A stretch of 64,000 nucleotides of DNA from Bacteroidota bacterium (GCA_018267365.1 JAFDYQ010000002.1:62001-126000), one strand, 5' to 3'. Positions 7,886 through 16,833 are shown, counted from the stretch's first letter. Program-made: numbers and translations. Notes: a model not told the origin generated them from the letters alone.

Positions 7886-8857
7886 CTACCAGCCTTTCAT
7901 TGCCTTGACTATAAAAAAGGCATTGAGCAGCACATATGTTATCAATACGCCTCTTCGCATGAGCTTATTGAACCGGATCGCCTCTCCGTCCAGCTCCTGT
8001 TTACTCAGTTTCAGATTGATCGCATTGCCCACTATAGTGATAATGATAAAAAACAGTGTAATACCGTGTAGCAGGTCTACGAGGGTAAAGGTGACCGTCT
8101 CCGGCAGCGATGCATCCACTATATACTTATTGCCCACCACGGCAAAAAGGCCACCTACACTGAGGCTGAAGCGGGAATCCGTATTGTCAATGTGAATAAA
8201 AAAGCACATATAGGCCGCCAGAAACGCCATATACATACCCAGAAAGAGCTTCATAAAAAGGCCAAAGGCATCGCGGCTGATATTGACCCGGACCTTGAAG
8301 GAACTATACTCCATATGCGGTCTGGCTATGTGCACATCACCAAAATTGGTCTCGTATTTGCGCACGCCGCTGACTATTTTGAGTGTATCTATGGCCCATC
8401 CCCGCAGCGTAAAGCGCGGGTCAAAAGCCTGGCCCACTGTATCTACTACAAAGACCATTGACTTGGCATCAAACTGCGAATTCTCAACCGAAAAGCGAAG
8501 CGTCTGGGCGTCAAATGGGAAATTGGTAATATGCCAGGAGTCCTGCATCACGCATTGCAGCTTCATGAGCAGGTAGCGGTCACCGCCGCCAGAGTCCAGT
8601 GTGGCAAAAGACCTGGTCACAGATTTGGCCTGGGGTACCTCCAGATTGTTGTAAAAGTCCAATGCCGGATTTTGGTAGCGCATCCATAGCCATAGGTCTA
8701 TAGCATATTCATTCTGCCTGAAATTTATATCATGGATGCTGGTGATGTACACGCCTGTCCTCACCGTATCACAGCCAGGATGTGTGGCAGAGTGCATAGC
8801 GGTATCAGCTGCAGGTGAGAGCGCCCATAAAGACTCACCGCAGATCAGGAGTAGCAA
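7886..8857 (-). CDS. Pentameric ligand-gated ion channel homologue
   Basis: A protein of at least 323 residues with the Cys-loop-receptor fold order: an extracellular beta domain (about residues 30-190) with N-E-Y-A-I-D-L-W-L-W-M-R-Y, then the F-P-F-D-A-Q motif at 113-116, then four membrane segments at about 197-223, 230-250, 254-284 and 303-320. The F-P-F-D motif and the L-P after the second segment are typical of prokaryotic relatives of GLIC/ELIC. The loop lacks the animal Cys pair, as in other bacterial members. The start is uncertain. TTG at 8857 cuts into a hydrophobic leader that stays open upstream (R-S-V-L-L-L-L-L-L) with no ATG or GTG before a stop. The ligand and ion selectivity cannot be read. 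Confidence 0.8.
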   Translation of the reverse strand: MLLLICGESLWALSPAADTAMHSATHPGCDTVRTGVYITSIHDINFRQNEYAIDLWLWMRYQNPALDFYNNLEVPQAKSVTRSFATLDSGGGDRYLLMKLQCVMQDSWHITNFPFDAQTLRFSVENSQFDAKSMVFVVDTVGQAFDPRFTLRGWAIDTLKIVSGVRKYETNFGDVHIARPHMEYSSFKVRVNISRDAFGLFMKLFLGMYMAFLAAYMCFFIHIDNTDSRFSLSVGGLFAVVGNKYIVDASLPETVTFTLVDLLHGITLFFIIITIVGNAINLKLSKQELDGEAIRFNKLMRRGVLITYVLLNAFFIVKAMKGW

Positions 8858-9024
8858 GAGAAGAACACTTCGTAAGGGAACGTTTTTATATATGTCAAAA
8901 CCAATAAACGTACTGCAAAATAAGTAAATGTACTGTACCTATCCTTACCGATATTTAGCCTTTGCCTGCCTGTATAGGCTGCAGATGGTGCTACCTTGTC
9001 ATTTTCTATGCTTATCATTGCCCC

Positions 9025-10053
9025 ATGATACTACTGAGATGCTATCCGCGCCTGACTGACTGGCTCAGCGACGTCCTCCATATCAATCTGCACTGGCTAC
9101 CCATACAGAGCTACGGCTTCATGGTAGCTTGCGGCTTCCTGGCTGCAGCATGGGTCATCACGCGGGAGCTGAAGCGCCGCGAGGCCCTGGGATGGATGCC
9201 TGCCCTGAGTCACAAAAACGGCCACACCGAGTGGACCTCAGACCTGGTGGGCGACCTGGTGATCATCTGTGCCGTATTTGGCATCACCGGATCCAGCTTT
9301 TTCAACTATCTGGAGAGCCCGGAGTCCTACAGAGGCATGTGGGACCACCCTACTGTATGGTCTGTAGTCAGCACGGTTTTCAGCGGTCTGTCGGTATTTG
9401 GCGGTATGATATGTGCCGGCCTGGCGCTGCTGATCTACAGCCTGGTCAAGAAGATCCGCATTCCGCACATGTTTGATGCACTGGCCTACTGCTTTATCCT
9501 GGCGGTAGGTATAGGCCGCATAGGGTGCCAGCTATCAGGAGACAGTGACTGGGGTATCCCACACCCAGATCCCAAACCCGCCTATATGCCACAGCTACTC
9601 TGGTCAGATACCTACGCACACAATATAGCCAATGAGGGTGTGCCTATACCCGGCTGCACTGAGGAGCCCTGCAGGGAGCTGCCCGTGCCTGTCTATCCCA
9701 CTCCTATATATGAATTTCTGGAGTGTACCGCTATCTTTCTGATCCTGCATCTGCTGCGCAAAAAACTCACCAGCAAACCGGGTAGCTTGTTTTTCGTCTT
9801 CTGTATACTGACCGGCATCCAGCGCTATAGCATAGAGCAGATCAGGGCCGTATCAGAGCGGGATACCTATCCGCTGCTGGGCCATTACTTTCGCCAGGCT
9901 GAGCTGATCTCTATGGGTATGGTGGTCATAGGCATCATAGGGGTGATAGCGCTGCTGGCGTACTACAGTGCGTACCCCGCCCGGAAACCGGCTCCGCTGG
10001 AGATACCGGCAGATGATGCATCCGCCCAGGCAGACGCTGGCACTGGACAGTGA
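9025..10053 (+). CDS. lgt: Prolipoprotein diacylglyceryl transferase
   Basis: A 342-residue inner-membrane enzyme that moves diacylglycerol from phosphatidylglycerol to the lipobox Cys of prolipoproteins. It has about seven membrane segments. It shows the early I-Q-S-Y-G-F-M motif, the signature G-R-I-G-C-Q (in place of G-R-x-G-N-F) followed by S-G-D-S-D-W-G, and the C-terminal Q-R-Y-S-I-E-Q-I-R. An extended periplasmic loop (about residues 185-220, with P-G-C-T-E-E-P-C) fits the longer Bacteroidota form. The frame is open to 8962, but the ATG at 9025 places the first membrane region correctly. Several lipoproteins in this window are its likely substrates. Confidence 0.9.
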   Translation: MILLRCYPRLTDWLSDVLHINLHWLPIQSYGFMVACGFLAAAWVITRELKRREALGWMPALSHKNGHTEWTSDLVGDLVIICAVFGITGSSFFNYLESPESYRGMWDHPTVWSVVSTVFSGLSVFGGMICAGLALLIYSLVKKIRIPHMFDALAYCFILAVGIGRIGCQLSGDSDWGIPHPDPKPAYMPQLLWSDTYAHNIANEGVPIPGCTEEPCRELPVPVYPTPIYEFLECTAIFLILHLLRKKLTSKPGSLFFVFCILTGIQRYSIEQIRAVSERDTYPLLGHYFRQAELISMGMVVIGIIGVIALLAYYSAYPARKPAPLEIPADDASAQADAGTGQ

Positions 10054-10214
10054 GACTGCGGACTGTGCATGAGTGCCGCGACCGTCGGTCAGATAGATTT
10101 GTTTCTGGCTCCGTTTCAGCAGGTTAAGGGTTGTTCTTAAACTATTTTTAGAGAAAAATTTTTGTGGATTGGGATAAGTTCTTAGTTTTAGCCACTAGAA
10201 ACTAAACCCTTTTT

Positions 10215-11252
10215 ATGAAGAATACTTTACGCAGTATTACCCTTGCTGTATTGTGCGCAGTCGCATTCACTACAGCAAAGGCGCAAGACCCCCACTTCAA
10301 TCAGTACTATACCTTTGCGTCACAGCTGAACCCTGGTCTGGTGGGCAACTATGACGGCAGCTACCGCCTGGCAGTGCTCTACCGCCAGCAGTGGACGTCG
10401 GCCCTGGGCCAGTCTTACGGCTTCCGCACGGTGGGCGCAGATGCAGACGTGTCTCTGCTGGAGGGCTACCTGAAGCATGGCAAACTCGCTCTGGGTGTAG
10501 GATTTCTGGATGATAAATCAGGCCAGGCCGGCCTCGACTACCTGAATGCCACATTGTCACTGGCCTACCACCAGGGCTTTGGCAAGGACGGGGCGCACCG
10601 CCTCTCGCTGGGTCTGCAGGGTGGTTTTATACAGAAGCGTCTCGATCAGCCTACCTTTGCTGATCAGTTTGTGAGCCATGACCAGACACTCACTACTACT
10701 CATGAGGAGTTTGTACGCGGCTATACTGCGGGAGATTTCAATGCCGGGCTCTACTGGAAATCAAACTTTCATGACAAGGTCCGCTTTGGTATCGGTGTGG
10801 GTGCCTACCACCTGATCCAGCCTAAGGAGATACTCGTCAATACCGGTATCAGCCATGGCAACCTGTACCGCAAGATCACTGTAGACTTTAACCTCGAAGC
10901 ATTTCTCGATAAGAAGCATAAAATGAGCATCTCTCCGGAGTTTCTCTTCCTCACGCAGGGTCCGGCGCGCGAGATCACTCCCGGTCTCTTCTTCTCCTAC
11001 TATTTCCAGACCGGCTTCCGCAAGAATAATACAATGAGCCTCGGCCTCCGCTACCGCGTGGGAGATGCTATCGTACCTATGGCTATGGCTGAGTTTCGCA
11101 ATATCCGCCTCGGCTTTGGCTATGATGTGAATGTATCGGGCCTGGCCACTACGACCAAGAACCGTGGCGCCTTTGAGATCAGCCTCTCCTACATAGGCGA
11201 GAGCATCAAGTCATACAAAGGCAGCAGGTCCCTCCCTAGCCGGAGGTTCTGA
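10215..11252 (+). CDS. PorP/SprF family type IX secretion membrane protein
   Basis: A 345-residue outer-membrane beta-barrel protein of the PorP/SprF family. The signal peptide ends in T-A-K-A-Q-D and is followed by the family start P-H-F-N-Q-Y-Y, then N-P-G-L-V-G-N-Y-D-G-S-Y-R and Y-R-Q-Q-W. The C-terminal half is a run of amphipathic strands (F-S-Y-Y-F-Q, S-L-G-L-R-Y-R, L-G-F-G-Y-D-V) ending in the L-S-Y-I-type last strand. PorP-type proteins work with the type IX secretion system; many paralogues serve individual cargo. The PorE-like gene follows after a terminator-like hairpin, a pairing common in this phylum. The ATG is preceded by AAACTAAACCC. Confidence 0.9.
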   Translation: MKNTLRSITLAVLCAVAFTTAKAQDPHFNQYYTFASQLNPGLVGNYDGSYRLAVLYRQQWTSALGQSYGFRTVGADADVSLLEGYLKHGKLALGVGFLDDKSGQAGLDYLNATLSLAYHQGFGKDGAHRLSLGLQGGFIQKRLDQPTFADQFVSHDQTLTTTHEEFVRGYTAGDFNAGLYWKSNFHDKVRFGIGVGAYHLIQPKEILVNTGISHGNLYRKITVDFNLEAFLDKKHKMSISPEFLFLTQGPAREITPGLFFSYYFQTGFRKNNTMSLGLRYRVGDAIVPMAMAEFRNIRLGFGYDVNVSGLATTTKNRGAFEISLSYIGESIKSYKGSRSLPSRRF

Positions 11253-11314
11253 TATGGGGCAGGCAGGATATCGAGAGATCAATCCACAGACGGCAGATGC
11301 TAAACCATAATATA

Positions 11315-11347
11315 AAACCTGCAAGCTCCGGCGACGCAGGTTTTTTT
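11315..11347 (+). terminator. Rho-independent terminator after porP-like gene
   Basis: AAACCTGC (11315-11322), a 13-nt loop, GCAGGTTT (11336-11343), then more T. It lies between the PorP-like and PorE-like genes, so read-through or separate transcription is possible. Confidence 0.8.
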
Positions 11348-11382
11348 ATAAACCCAAACTAATTGCCTTTTAAACTAAACCC

Positions 11383-13728
11383 ATGACCAGAAGAAGTTTA
11401 CTCATGATACTGCCCGCTATACTGATGACACTGTCAGTATACGCCGGAGATCCGCTGACCAAACGTGAGCTACCCAATGGCCTGACCAAGAATGCGACGC
11501 TCAAGCTGGCAGACAGGTACTATGCCGAGTCTACCTTCTATACCGCAGCGGAGAACTATAAACTCTACCTGACCAAAAAGCCGGACGACCGCTATGCACG
11601 CTACTGGCTGGCTATGGCCCTATACCAGGCCCGCGACTACAAAGGATCAGAAGAAGCATTTGCCGCATTCTATGCCATCAAGCCAAGTGGTAAGAAGAAG
11701 GAAACAGCAGAGACGTTTGCCAAGCAGGATAAAGAGTTCTTTAAGCTGGGGCATCTCTACTATGGCATGGCCCTGCACCGCAATGGGAAATACGATGAAG
11801 CGCAGGCAGAGCTGCGCAAGTTTCGCAATACCTACTATACGACCGATCCGGCAGAGGAGGCAGCACTCATACGCCTGGCCAAGCTAGAGACCGAGGGCTG
11901 CGATACTGCACGCGCCGCTATCAAAGCAAAGATCAAGATCAAGCGTCTGGGCGAAGGCATCAACAATCCCTATACCCAGGCAGCGCCATTTCTGATAGAT
12001 GCGGACCACCTGATGTATACCAGCCTGGACCAGAAGGAGCTGGTGACCTATGATGATATAAAGAATAAGCAATACACTTCTATCTACGTGTCTACCCGCG
12101 ATGGAAAGAACTGGCCAAAGGGTACCCCCCAGCCGGCCACACTGAATGAGCCAAAATACTTTACCGGCAATGGGACATACAATGAGGACCGCAGCCGATT
12201 CTACTTTACCAAGTGCCTGGAGATGGATGATGATCGCTCTCTGTGCAATATCTTTGTAAGCGAGGTCAAGAACGGCAAAATAGGCGAGGCTAAGCGCCTG
12301 CCGGAGGGTATCAACTTTGAGTCTAAGTATACCACCACGCAGCCATGTGTGCGCCGCATCAATGAATTTCGCGAAGCGATATACTACGCTACTGACCGAG
12401 AGGGCGGCAAGGGCGGCCTGGATATCTGGTACACCATCCGCAAGAGCAGCGGCGAATTCATAGCACCACAGCCGGTAAAAGGCAAGATCAATACTGTGGG
12501 TGATGAGGTGACGCCTTTCTTTGATGACAGTACGCAGACGCTCTACTTCAGCTCTGATGGGCTGCCGGGCTTTGGCGGATTTGATGTATTCCGCTCAAAG
12601 GTAAAAGAGGACGATGACTATAGCTACGAAGACCCTGTCAACATGGGCAAGCCGCTCAATACAGGCGCGGATGAGCTGTACTATACGCGTGCTAAAGATG
12701 AAACATATGGCTTCCTGACCTCTAACCGTGAGGGATCGGTGCCTCTGGCCGGTATCTCTACCGCCTCTGATGATATTTACTATTGGGAGAATCTCCACTT
12801 TGCTGTAGAGGGTGATGTGACCAAGAAGAACGATCCGCTGGCCAATATGACCGGCGCGCGTTTTAATCTCTATGTGATCAAGGATAACGGCAAGAAAGAG
12901 CTGGTGTCTATAGACTCTACGGGCAAGAATGGTTCTTACTTCTTTAACCTGAGCCCGGATAAGGACTATGAGGTAGAGGTAGAGAAGCCGGGGTTCCTGC
13001 CTACTACTACAGCCCTGACCACCAAAGGACTGAATGATGAAGATACACTGAGCAAGAAGCTGCAGGTAGCCAAAGATGCCTTTATAGTCTATGGCAAGAT
13101 ATATGAAGACGACTCTGCACGTATGCCTGCTATCATGAATGCCAGCCTGCTGGTATATGAACTGAGAGATGGCCGCGAGCTGCTCTTTCGCGAGCTGACT
13201 GCACGCGACAGTATGTATGTGACGGTACTGCCAACAGAGAAGGATTTTAAGATACTGGCGCGGAAGGAAGGATTCTTTGCCGGTAATACACGTCTATCTA
13301 CCAGAGGGCTCTCGCCTAATGTAGACTCCCTGCGGGCAGACATCAAGCTAAAGCGCGTGATCGTAAACAAGGAGTACAAGCTATCTAACATCCTGTATGA
13401 GTTTGACAAGGCGACTCTCACAGAGGGCTCTAAGAAGGTGCTAGATACCCTATACGACATCATGAGAGAGAACCCTACCTTTGAGATAGAGCTCTCCTCT
13501 CACACCGACGGCAAGGGCTCAGACCCATACAACCTGCGCCTCTCTCAGGCGCGCGCCCAGAGCTGCGTGGACTACCTGATCAAGAAGGGCATAGACCGCC
13601 ACCGCATGAACCCTATAGGCTACGGTATGCGCAGGCCTATAGCGCCTAACAAGAATGAGGACGGCTCTGACAATCCCGAAGGCCGCGCACTGAACAGGCG
13701 GACGGAGTTTAAGATCGTGAAGCTATAG
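11383..13728 (+). CDS. PorE-like OmpA-family protein (TPR, propeller, OmpA)
   Basis: A 781-residue envelope protein. Order of parts: signal peptide (1-22, ending V-Y-A-G); TPR-like helices (about 30-170, with Y-A-R-Y-W-L-A-M-A-L-Y); a PD40/WD40-type propeller (about 190-480, with repeated Y-F-S-S-D-G-type blades); two carboxypeptidase-regulatory-like beta domains (about 480-650); and a C-terminal OmpA domain (about 665-781) with E-F-D-K-A-T-L, S-S-H-T-D-G and N-R-R-T-E-F, which binds peptidoglycan. The same architecture is known for PorE of the type IX secretion system. It differs in having a signal peptidase I type leader rather than a lipobox. Together with the PorP-like gene it suggests an envelope-anchored T9SS module. 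Confidence 0.85.
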   Translation: MTRRSLLMILPAILMTLSVYAGDPLTKRELPNGLTKNATLKLADRYYAESTFYTAAENYKLYLTKKPDDRYARYWLAMALYQARDYKGSEEAFAAFYAIKPSGKKKETAETFAKQDKEFFKLGHLYYGMALHRNGKYDEAQAELRKFRNTYYTTDPAEEAALIRLAKLETEGCDTARAAIKAKIKIKRLGEGINNPYTQAAPFLIDADHLMYTSLDQKELVTYDDIKNKQYTSIYVSTRDGKNWPKGTPQPATLNEPKYFTGNGTYNEDRSRFYFTKCLEMDDDRSLCNIFVSEVKNGKIGEAKRLPEGINFESKYTTTQPCVRRINEFREAIYYATDREGGKGGLDIWYTIRKSSGEFIAPQPVKGKINTVGDEVTPFFDDSTQTLYFSSDGLPGFGGFDVFRSKVKEDDDYSYEDPVNMGKPLNTGADELYYTRAKDETYGFLTSNREGSVPLAGISTASDDIYYWENLHFAVEGDVTKKNDPLANMTGARFNLYVIKDNGKKELVSIDSTGKNGSYFFNLSPDKDYEVEVEKPGFLPTTTALTTKGLNDEDTLSKKLQVAKDAFIVYGKIYEDDSARMPAIMNASLLVYELRDGRELLFRELTARDSMYVTVLPTEKDFKILARKEGFFAGNTRLSTRGLSPNVDSLRADIKLKRVIVNKEYKLSNILYEFDKATLTEGSKKVLDTLYDIMRENPTFEIELSSHTDGKGSDPYNLRLSQARAQSCVDYLIKKGIDRHRMNPIGYGMRRPIAPNKNEDGSDNPEGRALNRRTEFKIVKL

Positions 13729-13750
13729 CGTCACTGCTACAAGATATATC

Positions 13751-13781
13751 AGCCCGGAGCATCCTGCTACCGGGCTTTTTT
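13751..13781 (+). terminator. Rho-independent terminator after PorE-like gene
   Basis: AGCCCGG (13751-13757), a 12-nt loop, CCGGGCT (13770-13776), then TTTTT. Confidence 0.85.
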
Positions 13782-13861
13782 ATGCGTACCTCAGAGCAAG
13801 TTTTCCGACTGGAGAGGCAAACCTATATCACTATATATAAGTAAATTACATATTTACTTAT

Positions 13862-14617
13862 TTAACCTTTAAAATCCTTGTCTTCCGTCAGGATAGTAGT
13901 CTCCATGAGCCGATAGACCTCCTGCTGCAGGGCATCGGCATCGTCCAGATGGAGGCCTGCGGTAGGTATGGCCTCCAGCACTCGGACCCTCAATGTACCC
14001 GGATGAAACCGATAGCCATGCACCGGCTGCAGGGCGTGATGATCGAGAAAGACAAAGGGCTGTACCGGTACCTGAGCCATGATAGCGGTACGGAAGGCGC
14101 CGCTGTAGAAGTCCTTCAGCGGTCGGCCGGTCTTATTGCGCGTGCCTTCGGGAAAGATGAGGATGGATAGGCCCTGCATCATTAGTTTCACTACCTGCTC
14201 TGTGGTGTGGCGGCGGCTCTCAGGATTGGAGCGGTCTACCAGCAGGCTGCTGGTGCGGAGCAGGTAGCCCATTATAGGGACATATTTGAGCTCCTTTTTG
14301 GCGAGCGACTTGTAGTAGTGCTGGAGAAAGTAGGCGATCATGGGCAGGTCCAGCATATTGGAGTGGTTGCAGACGAACATATAGGTCTGCGTATGATCTA
14401 TCTTCTCCTCCCCTTCTATGACGATCTTGTACCCACACAAAAAAAACCAGGCCGTAGCAACTGCACGTGCTACCCTATAGCAGGCTACAGTCCTCCTGCG
14501 CTCCGGCAAGACGGAAATAGCGATAAAGCCCAGCATCTGAAAGAAGATCACGACAAAGAAGATGACGATGCACCAGGCGCTGTAGAGGCGGTTTATGATG
14601 TCGCGAAGGAAGTTCAT
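13862..14617 (-). CDS. 1-acyl-sn-glycerol-3-phosphate acyltransferase (PlsC family), copy 2
   Basis: A 251-residue membrane-associated acyltransferase of phospholipid synthesis. After one hydrophobic segment (about residues 14-34) come the four family blocks: C-N-H-S-N-M-L-D (H-x4-D catalytic pair), the R-S-N-P-E-S-R-R block, F-P-E-G-T-R-N-K-T, and a late V-P-V-Q-P-F-V region. The frame is open to 14650, but the ATG at 14617 gives the same 251-residue length as the neighbouring paralogue. The paralogue at 14698-15453 lies immediately upstream on the same strand with about 80 bp between them, pointing to tandem duplication and a shared transcript. Confidence 0.88.
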   Translation of the reverse strand: MNFLRDIINRLYSAWCIVIFFVVIFFQMLGFIAISVLPERRRTVACYRVARAVATAWFFLCGYKIVIEGEEKIDHTQTYMFVCNHSNMLDLPMIAYFLQHYYKSLAKKELKYVPIMGYLLRTSSLLVDRSNPESRRHTTEQVVKLMMQGLSILIFPEGTRNKTGRPLKDFYSGAFRTAIMAQVPVQPFVFLDHHALQPVHGYRFHPGTLRVRVLEAIPTAGLHLDDADALQQEVYRLMETTILTEDKDFKG

Positions 14618-14697
14618 ATATGAATTTAAGCGAATTCCTTCTGACGGCAAACCGATTCATTCAAACATTAGCTTTTGGCAGCCATACGCTCAGCATA

Positions 14698-15453
14698 TTA
14701 CTTTCCTTTGAAAAGCACGTCATCCTTGCGTAGCTCCGCGTCTATCATGGCGCGGACGCGCGTTTTGAGAGTCTCCGTATCTGCCTCGGTCATACCCGCA
14801 CAGGAGATAGGCTCCAAGAAGCGCATAGTGACACGGCCGGGATAGATCAGCATAGAGTCTACCGGCTGGAGATGGCGGATATTGATGAGGACAAATGGAG
14901 CAATATTAGCCTGTGCCGCTATGGCAGCGCGGAAGGCACCGTCGTAAAAGTCTTTGGTCGGCTCCGGAGTACGATTGCGCGTGCCCTCGGGGAAAATGAG
15001 CAGGGACAGGCCCTTCTTCATCATGTTCACCATCTTCTCTGCGGCCTTGCGGCGGTCCTCGGGGCTCTTGCGGTCTACGGCTATAGAGGTCATGCGGAGC
15101 AGTGGCCCCAGTATGGGTGTACTGAGCAGTTCGCGCTTCACCAGCGGCTTGTAGTAGTGGTCTATACAAGACGAAGTGAAGGGGATATCGAGCATATTGC
15201 TGTGATTGCACACAAAGGCGTAGGTCTTGTTGTCGTCTATCTTCTCACGACCCTCTACGCGTACGGTGATGCCTGCCAGATTGGACCAGATCCACTTCAT
15301 AAAGACTTTATTGAGGAAATAGATGATGCGCATACGCGTGCGGTCATTGCGTATCAGCAGCAGCGGCACATAGAGTATCAGCATCACGATCAGGCAGGCC
15401 ATGAATACGATAGCCACATAGCCAAAGTAGATATACGCGAGGAGCTTTTTCAT
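14698..15453 (-). CDS. 1-acyl-sn-glycerol-3-phosphate acyltransferase (PlsC family), copy 1
   Basis: A 251-residue PlsC-type enzyme, first of the tandem pair. One N-terminal membrane segment (about 8-34) is followed by C-N-H-S-N-M-L-D-I-P (catalytic His and Asp), D-R-K-S-P-E-D-R-R, F-P-E-G-T-R-N-R-T and I-A-P-F-V-L-I. It is the same length as its neighbour and shares all blocks, but differs at many other positions, so the duplication is old and acyl-chain or acceptor preference may differ. The ATG at 15453 has the AAACTAAACCC leader motif 12 bp upstream (15466-15476), like the PorP and PorE genes. Confidence 0.9.
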   Translation of the reverse strand: MKKLLAYIYFGYVAIVFMACLIVMLILYVPLLLIRNDRTRMRIIYFLNKVFMKWIWSNLAGITVRVEGREKIDDNKTYAFVCNHSNMLDIPFTSSCIDHYYKPLVKRELLSTPILGPLLRMTSIAVDRKSPEDRRKAAEKMVNMMKKGLSLLIFPEGTRNRTPEPTKDFYDGAFRAAIAAQANIAPFVLINIRHLQPVDSMLIYPGRVTMRFLEPISCAGMTEADTETLKTRVRAMIDAELRKDDVLFKGK

Positions 15454-15601
15454 AGGGTAAACTTAGGGTTTAGTTTCGGGACGGGCAAAGCATGGTCCGG
15501 AGAGCGCAGTGGATTGGCGGGGACGCCAACCACGGACAGAAAAATTATTACCCTACACTGTATTAATTAGAATTAAATATATTTACGAATATAAAAGACG
15601 T

Positions 15602-16672
15602 ATGAAAAAAATATTATCCGCAGTTATTCTTTTCATTTTCTGCACTTTACCTATTCTTTTGTCCGCTCAGGATAAGCCGGCTTCCAGCACCATTTATTTT
15701 TATAGAACAAAAGGCTTTTTCGGTGCTGGTTGCAGTTTTCGTGTCAAGGTAGGTAACCAAGATTTCTTCAATATAAACAATGGAGGATCAGCGGAGTTTA
15801 AGATCTATTCTACAGGTCGGGTAAATATTGCCTGTGTTATGTCTTGTAATGGTAGTGGCAGCGATCTGTCGCTTAATGTAGAATCTGGCAAAAACTATTT
15901 TGTCAGTATCAGCGCAGAAAGAATGAATAAATATCTGGCTGCGGAGGAAGAGAGTAGTTTTAAAAAGCATTACAGTGCGGAAAATGCCATGAGCTATGAG
16001 GAGGATATCCGAATGCCAATCAATAGCAGCGCGACTGAAAACGCTAAAAAAAATGCGCATGGTCAGGGAACGTGCTTCCTCATAGCTCCTGGATATCTGA
16101 TCACTAATAATCATTGCATACAAGGCGCAAAAGATATTTCTGTAAAAGGAATTGACGGAGACTTTACGACCAGATATGGGGCTACAGTAGTAGCCACGGA
16201 TCCCAGCAACGATTTAGCCTTAATTAAGTTGGGCAACAAAAATCTAAAATTTGATGCTCTACCCAGTCAGCTGCGCACAACTGGAGTGGCTCAAGGCGAA
16301 AGGGTTTATGCACTGGGATTTCCTGTTGCCAATGCAATGGGAAGCGAGGTCAAAATAACAGACGGGATAATCAGCGCCAAGAGCGGTGCTCAAGGCGATA
16401 TAAGCAAATATCAAATATCTGCGGCTGTCAATCCGGGAAATAGTGGAGGACCACTAATAGATGAAGAGGGTAATATAATAGGAGTAATTTATGCTAAAAG
16501 CACCGTTGCAGAAAATGCGGGCTATGCGGTGAAGGCTAGTTATCTCGATATCTTCTTAAAAAACATAGATGGATTTGAGCTACCGGGACTTAGCAACACG
16601 ATTAAAGATAAACCACTAACAGAAAAAGTGGCGGAGTGGAAAAAGTTCATATACATCGTCGATGCGGAATAA
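15602..16672 (+). CDS. Secreted trypsin-like serine protease with N-terminal DUF2846-like domain
   Basis: A 356-residue exported protease. The signal peptide (residues 1-22) ends L-S-A-Q. Residues about 25-115 look like a DUF2846-type beta domain (I-Y-F-Y-R, then N-V-E-S-G-K-N-Y-F-V). The second part is a trypsin fold with all catalytic residues: His171 in N-N-H-C-I, Asp204 in N-D-L-A-L-I-K and Ser281 in G-N-S-G-G-P-L. It resembles HtrA/DegP proteases but has no PDZ domain, ending soon after the protease core. The frame is open to 15509, but the ATG at 15602 starts the signal peptide. Codon use is A/T-richer than its neighbours, which may mean a different origin. Likely periplasmic. Confidence 0.8.
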   Translation: MKKILSAVILFIFCTLPILLSAQDKPASSTIYFYRTKGFFGAGCSFRVKVGNQDFFNINNGGSAEFKIYSTGRVNIACVMSCNGSGSDLSLNVESGKNYFVSISAERMNKYLAAEEESSFKKHYSAENAMSYEEDIRMPINSSATENAKKNAHGQGTCFLIAPGYLITNNHCIQGAKDISVKGIDGDFTTRYGATVVATDPSNDLALIKLGNKNLKFDALPSQLRTTGVAQGERVYALGFPVANAMGSEVKITDGIISAKSGAQGDISKYQISAAVNPGNSGGPLIDEEGNIIGVIYAKSTVAENAGYAVKASYLDIFLKNIDGFELPGLSNTIKDKPLTEKVAEWKKFIYIVDAE

Positions 16673-16730
16673 GGTAAGCAAACTGACCTAGCCATTTACC
16701 CACAAATTCCCTGATTTTCACCAAAAATAT

Positions 16731-16738
16731 TACCTTTG
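16731..16738 (+). promoter_or_regulatory. -7 promoter box of tRNA-Leu
   Basis: TACCTTTG fits TAnnTTTG and lies 13 bp before the tRNA 5' end. No convincing TTTG -33 element is present. Confidence 0.5.
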
Positions 16739-16751
16739 CGCTCCCTAAAAT

Positions 16752-16833
16752 GCGGGCGTGGCGAAATTGGCAGACGCACTAGACTTAGGATCTAGCGCCG
16801 CAAGGCATGGGGGTTCAAGTCCCTCCGCCCGCA
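16752..16833 (+). tRNA. tRNA-Leu(UAG)
   Basis: An 82-nt class II tRNA. Acceptor GCGGGCG pairs with CGCCCGC, discriminator A. The anticodon arm CTAGA-CTTAGGA-TCTAG carries anticodon TAG. A short-stem variable arm (CGCCGCAAGGCA) and a standard T arm with GGTTCAAGT follow. CCA is not encoded. Confidence 0.95.
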
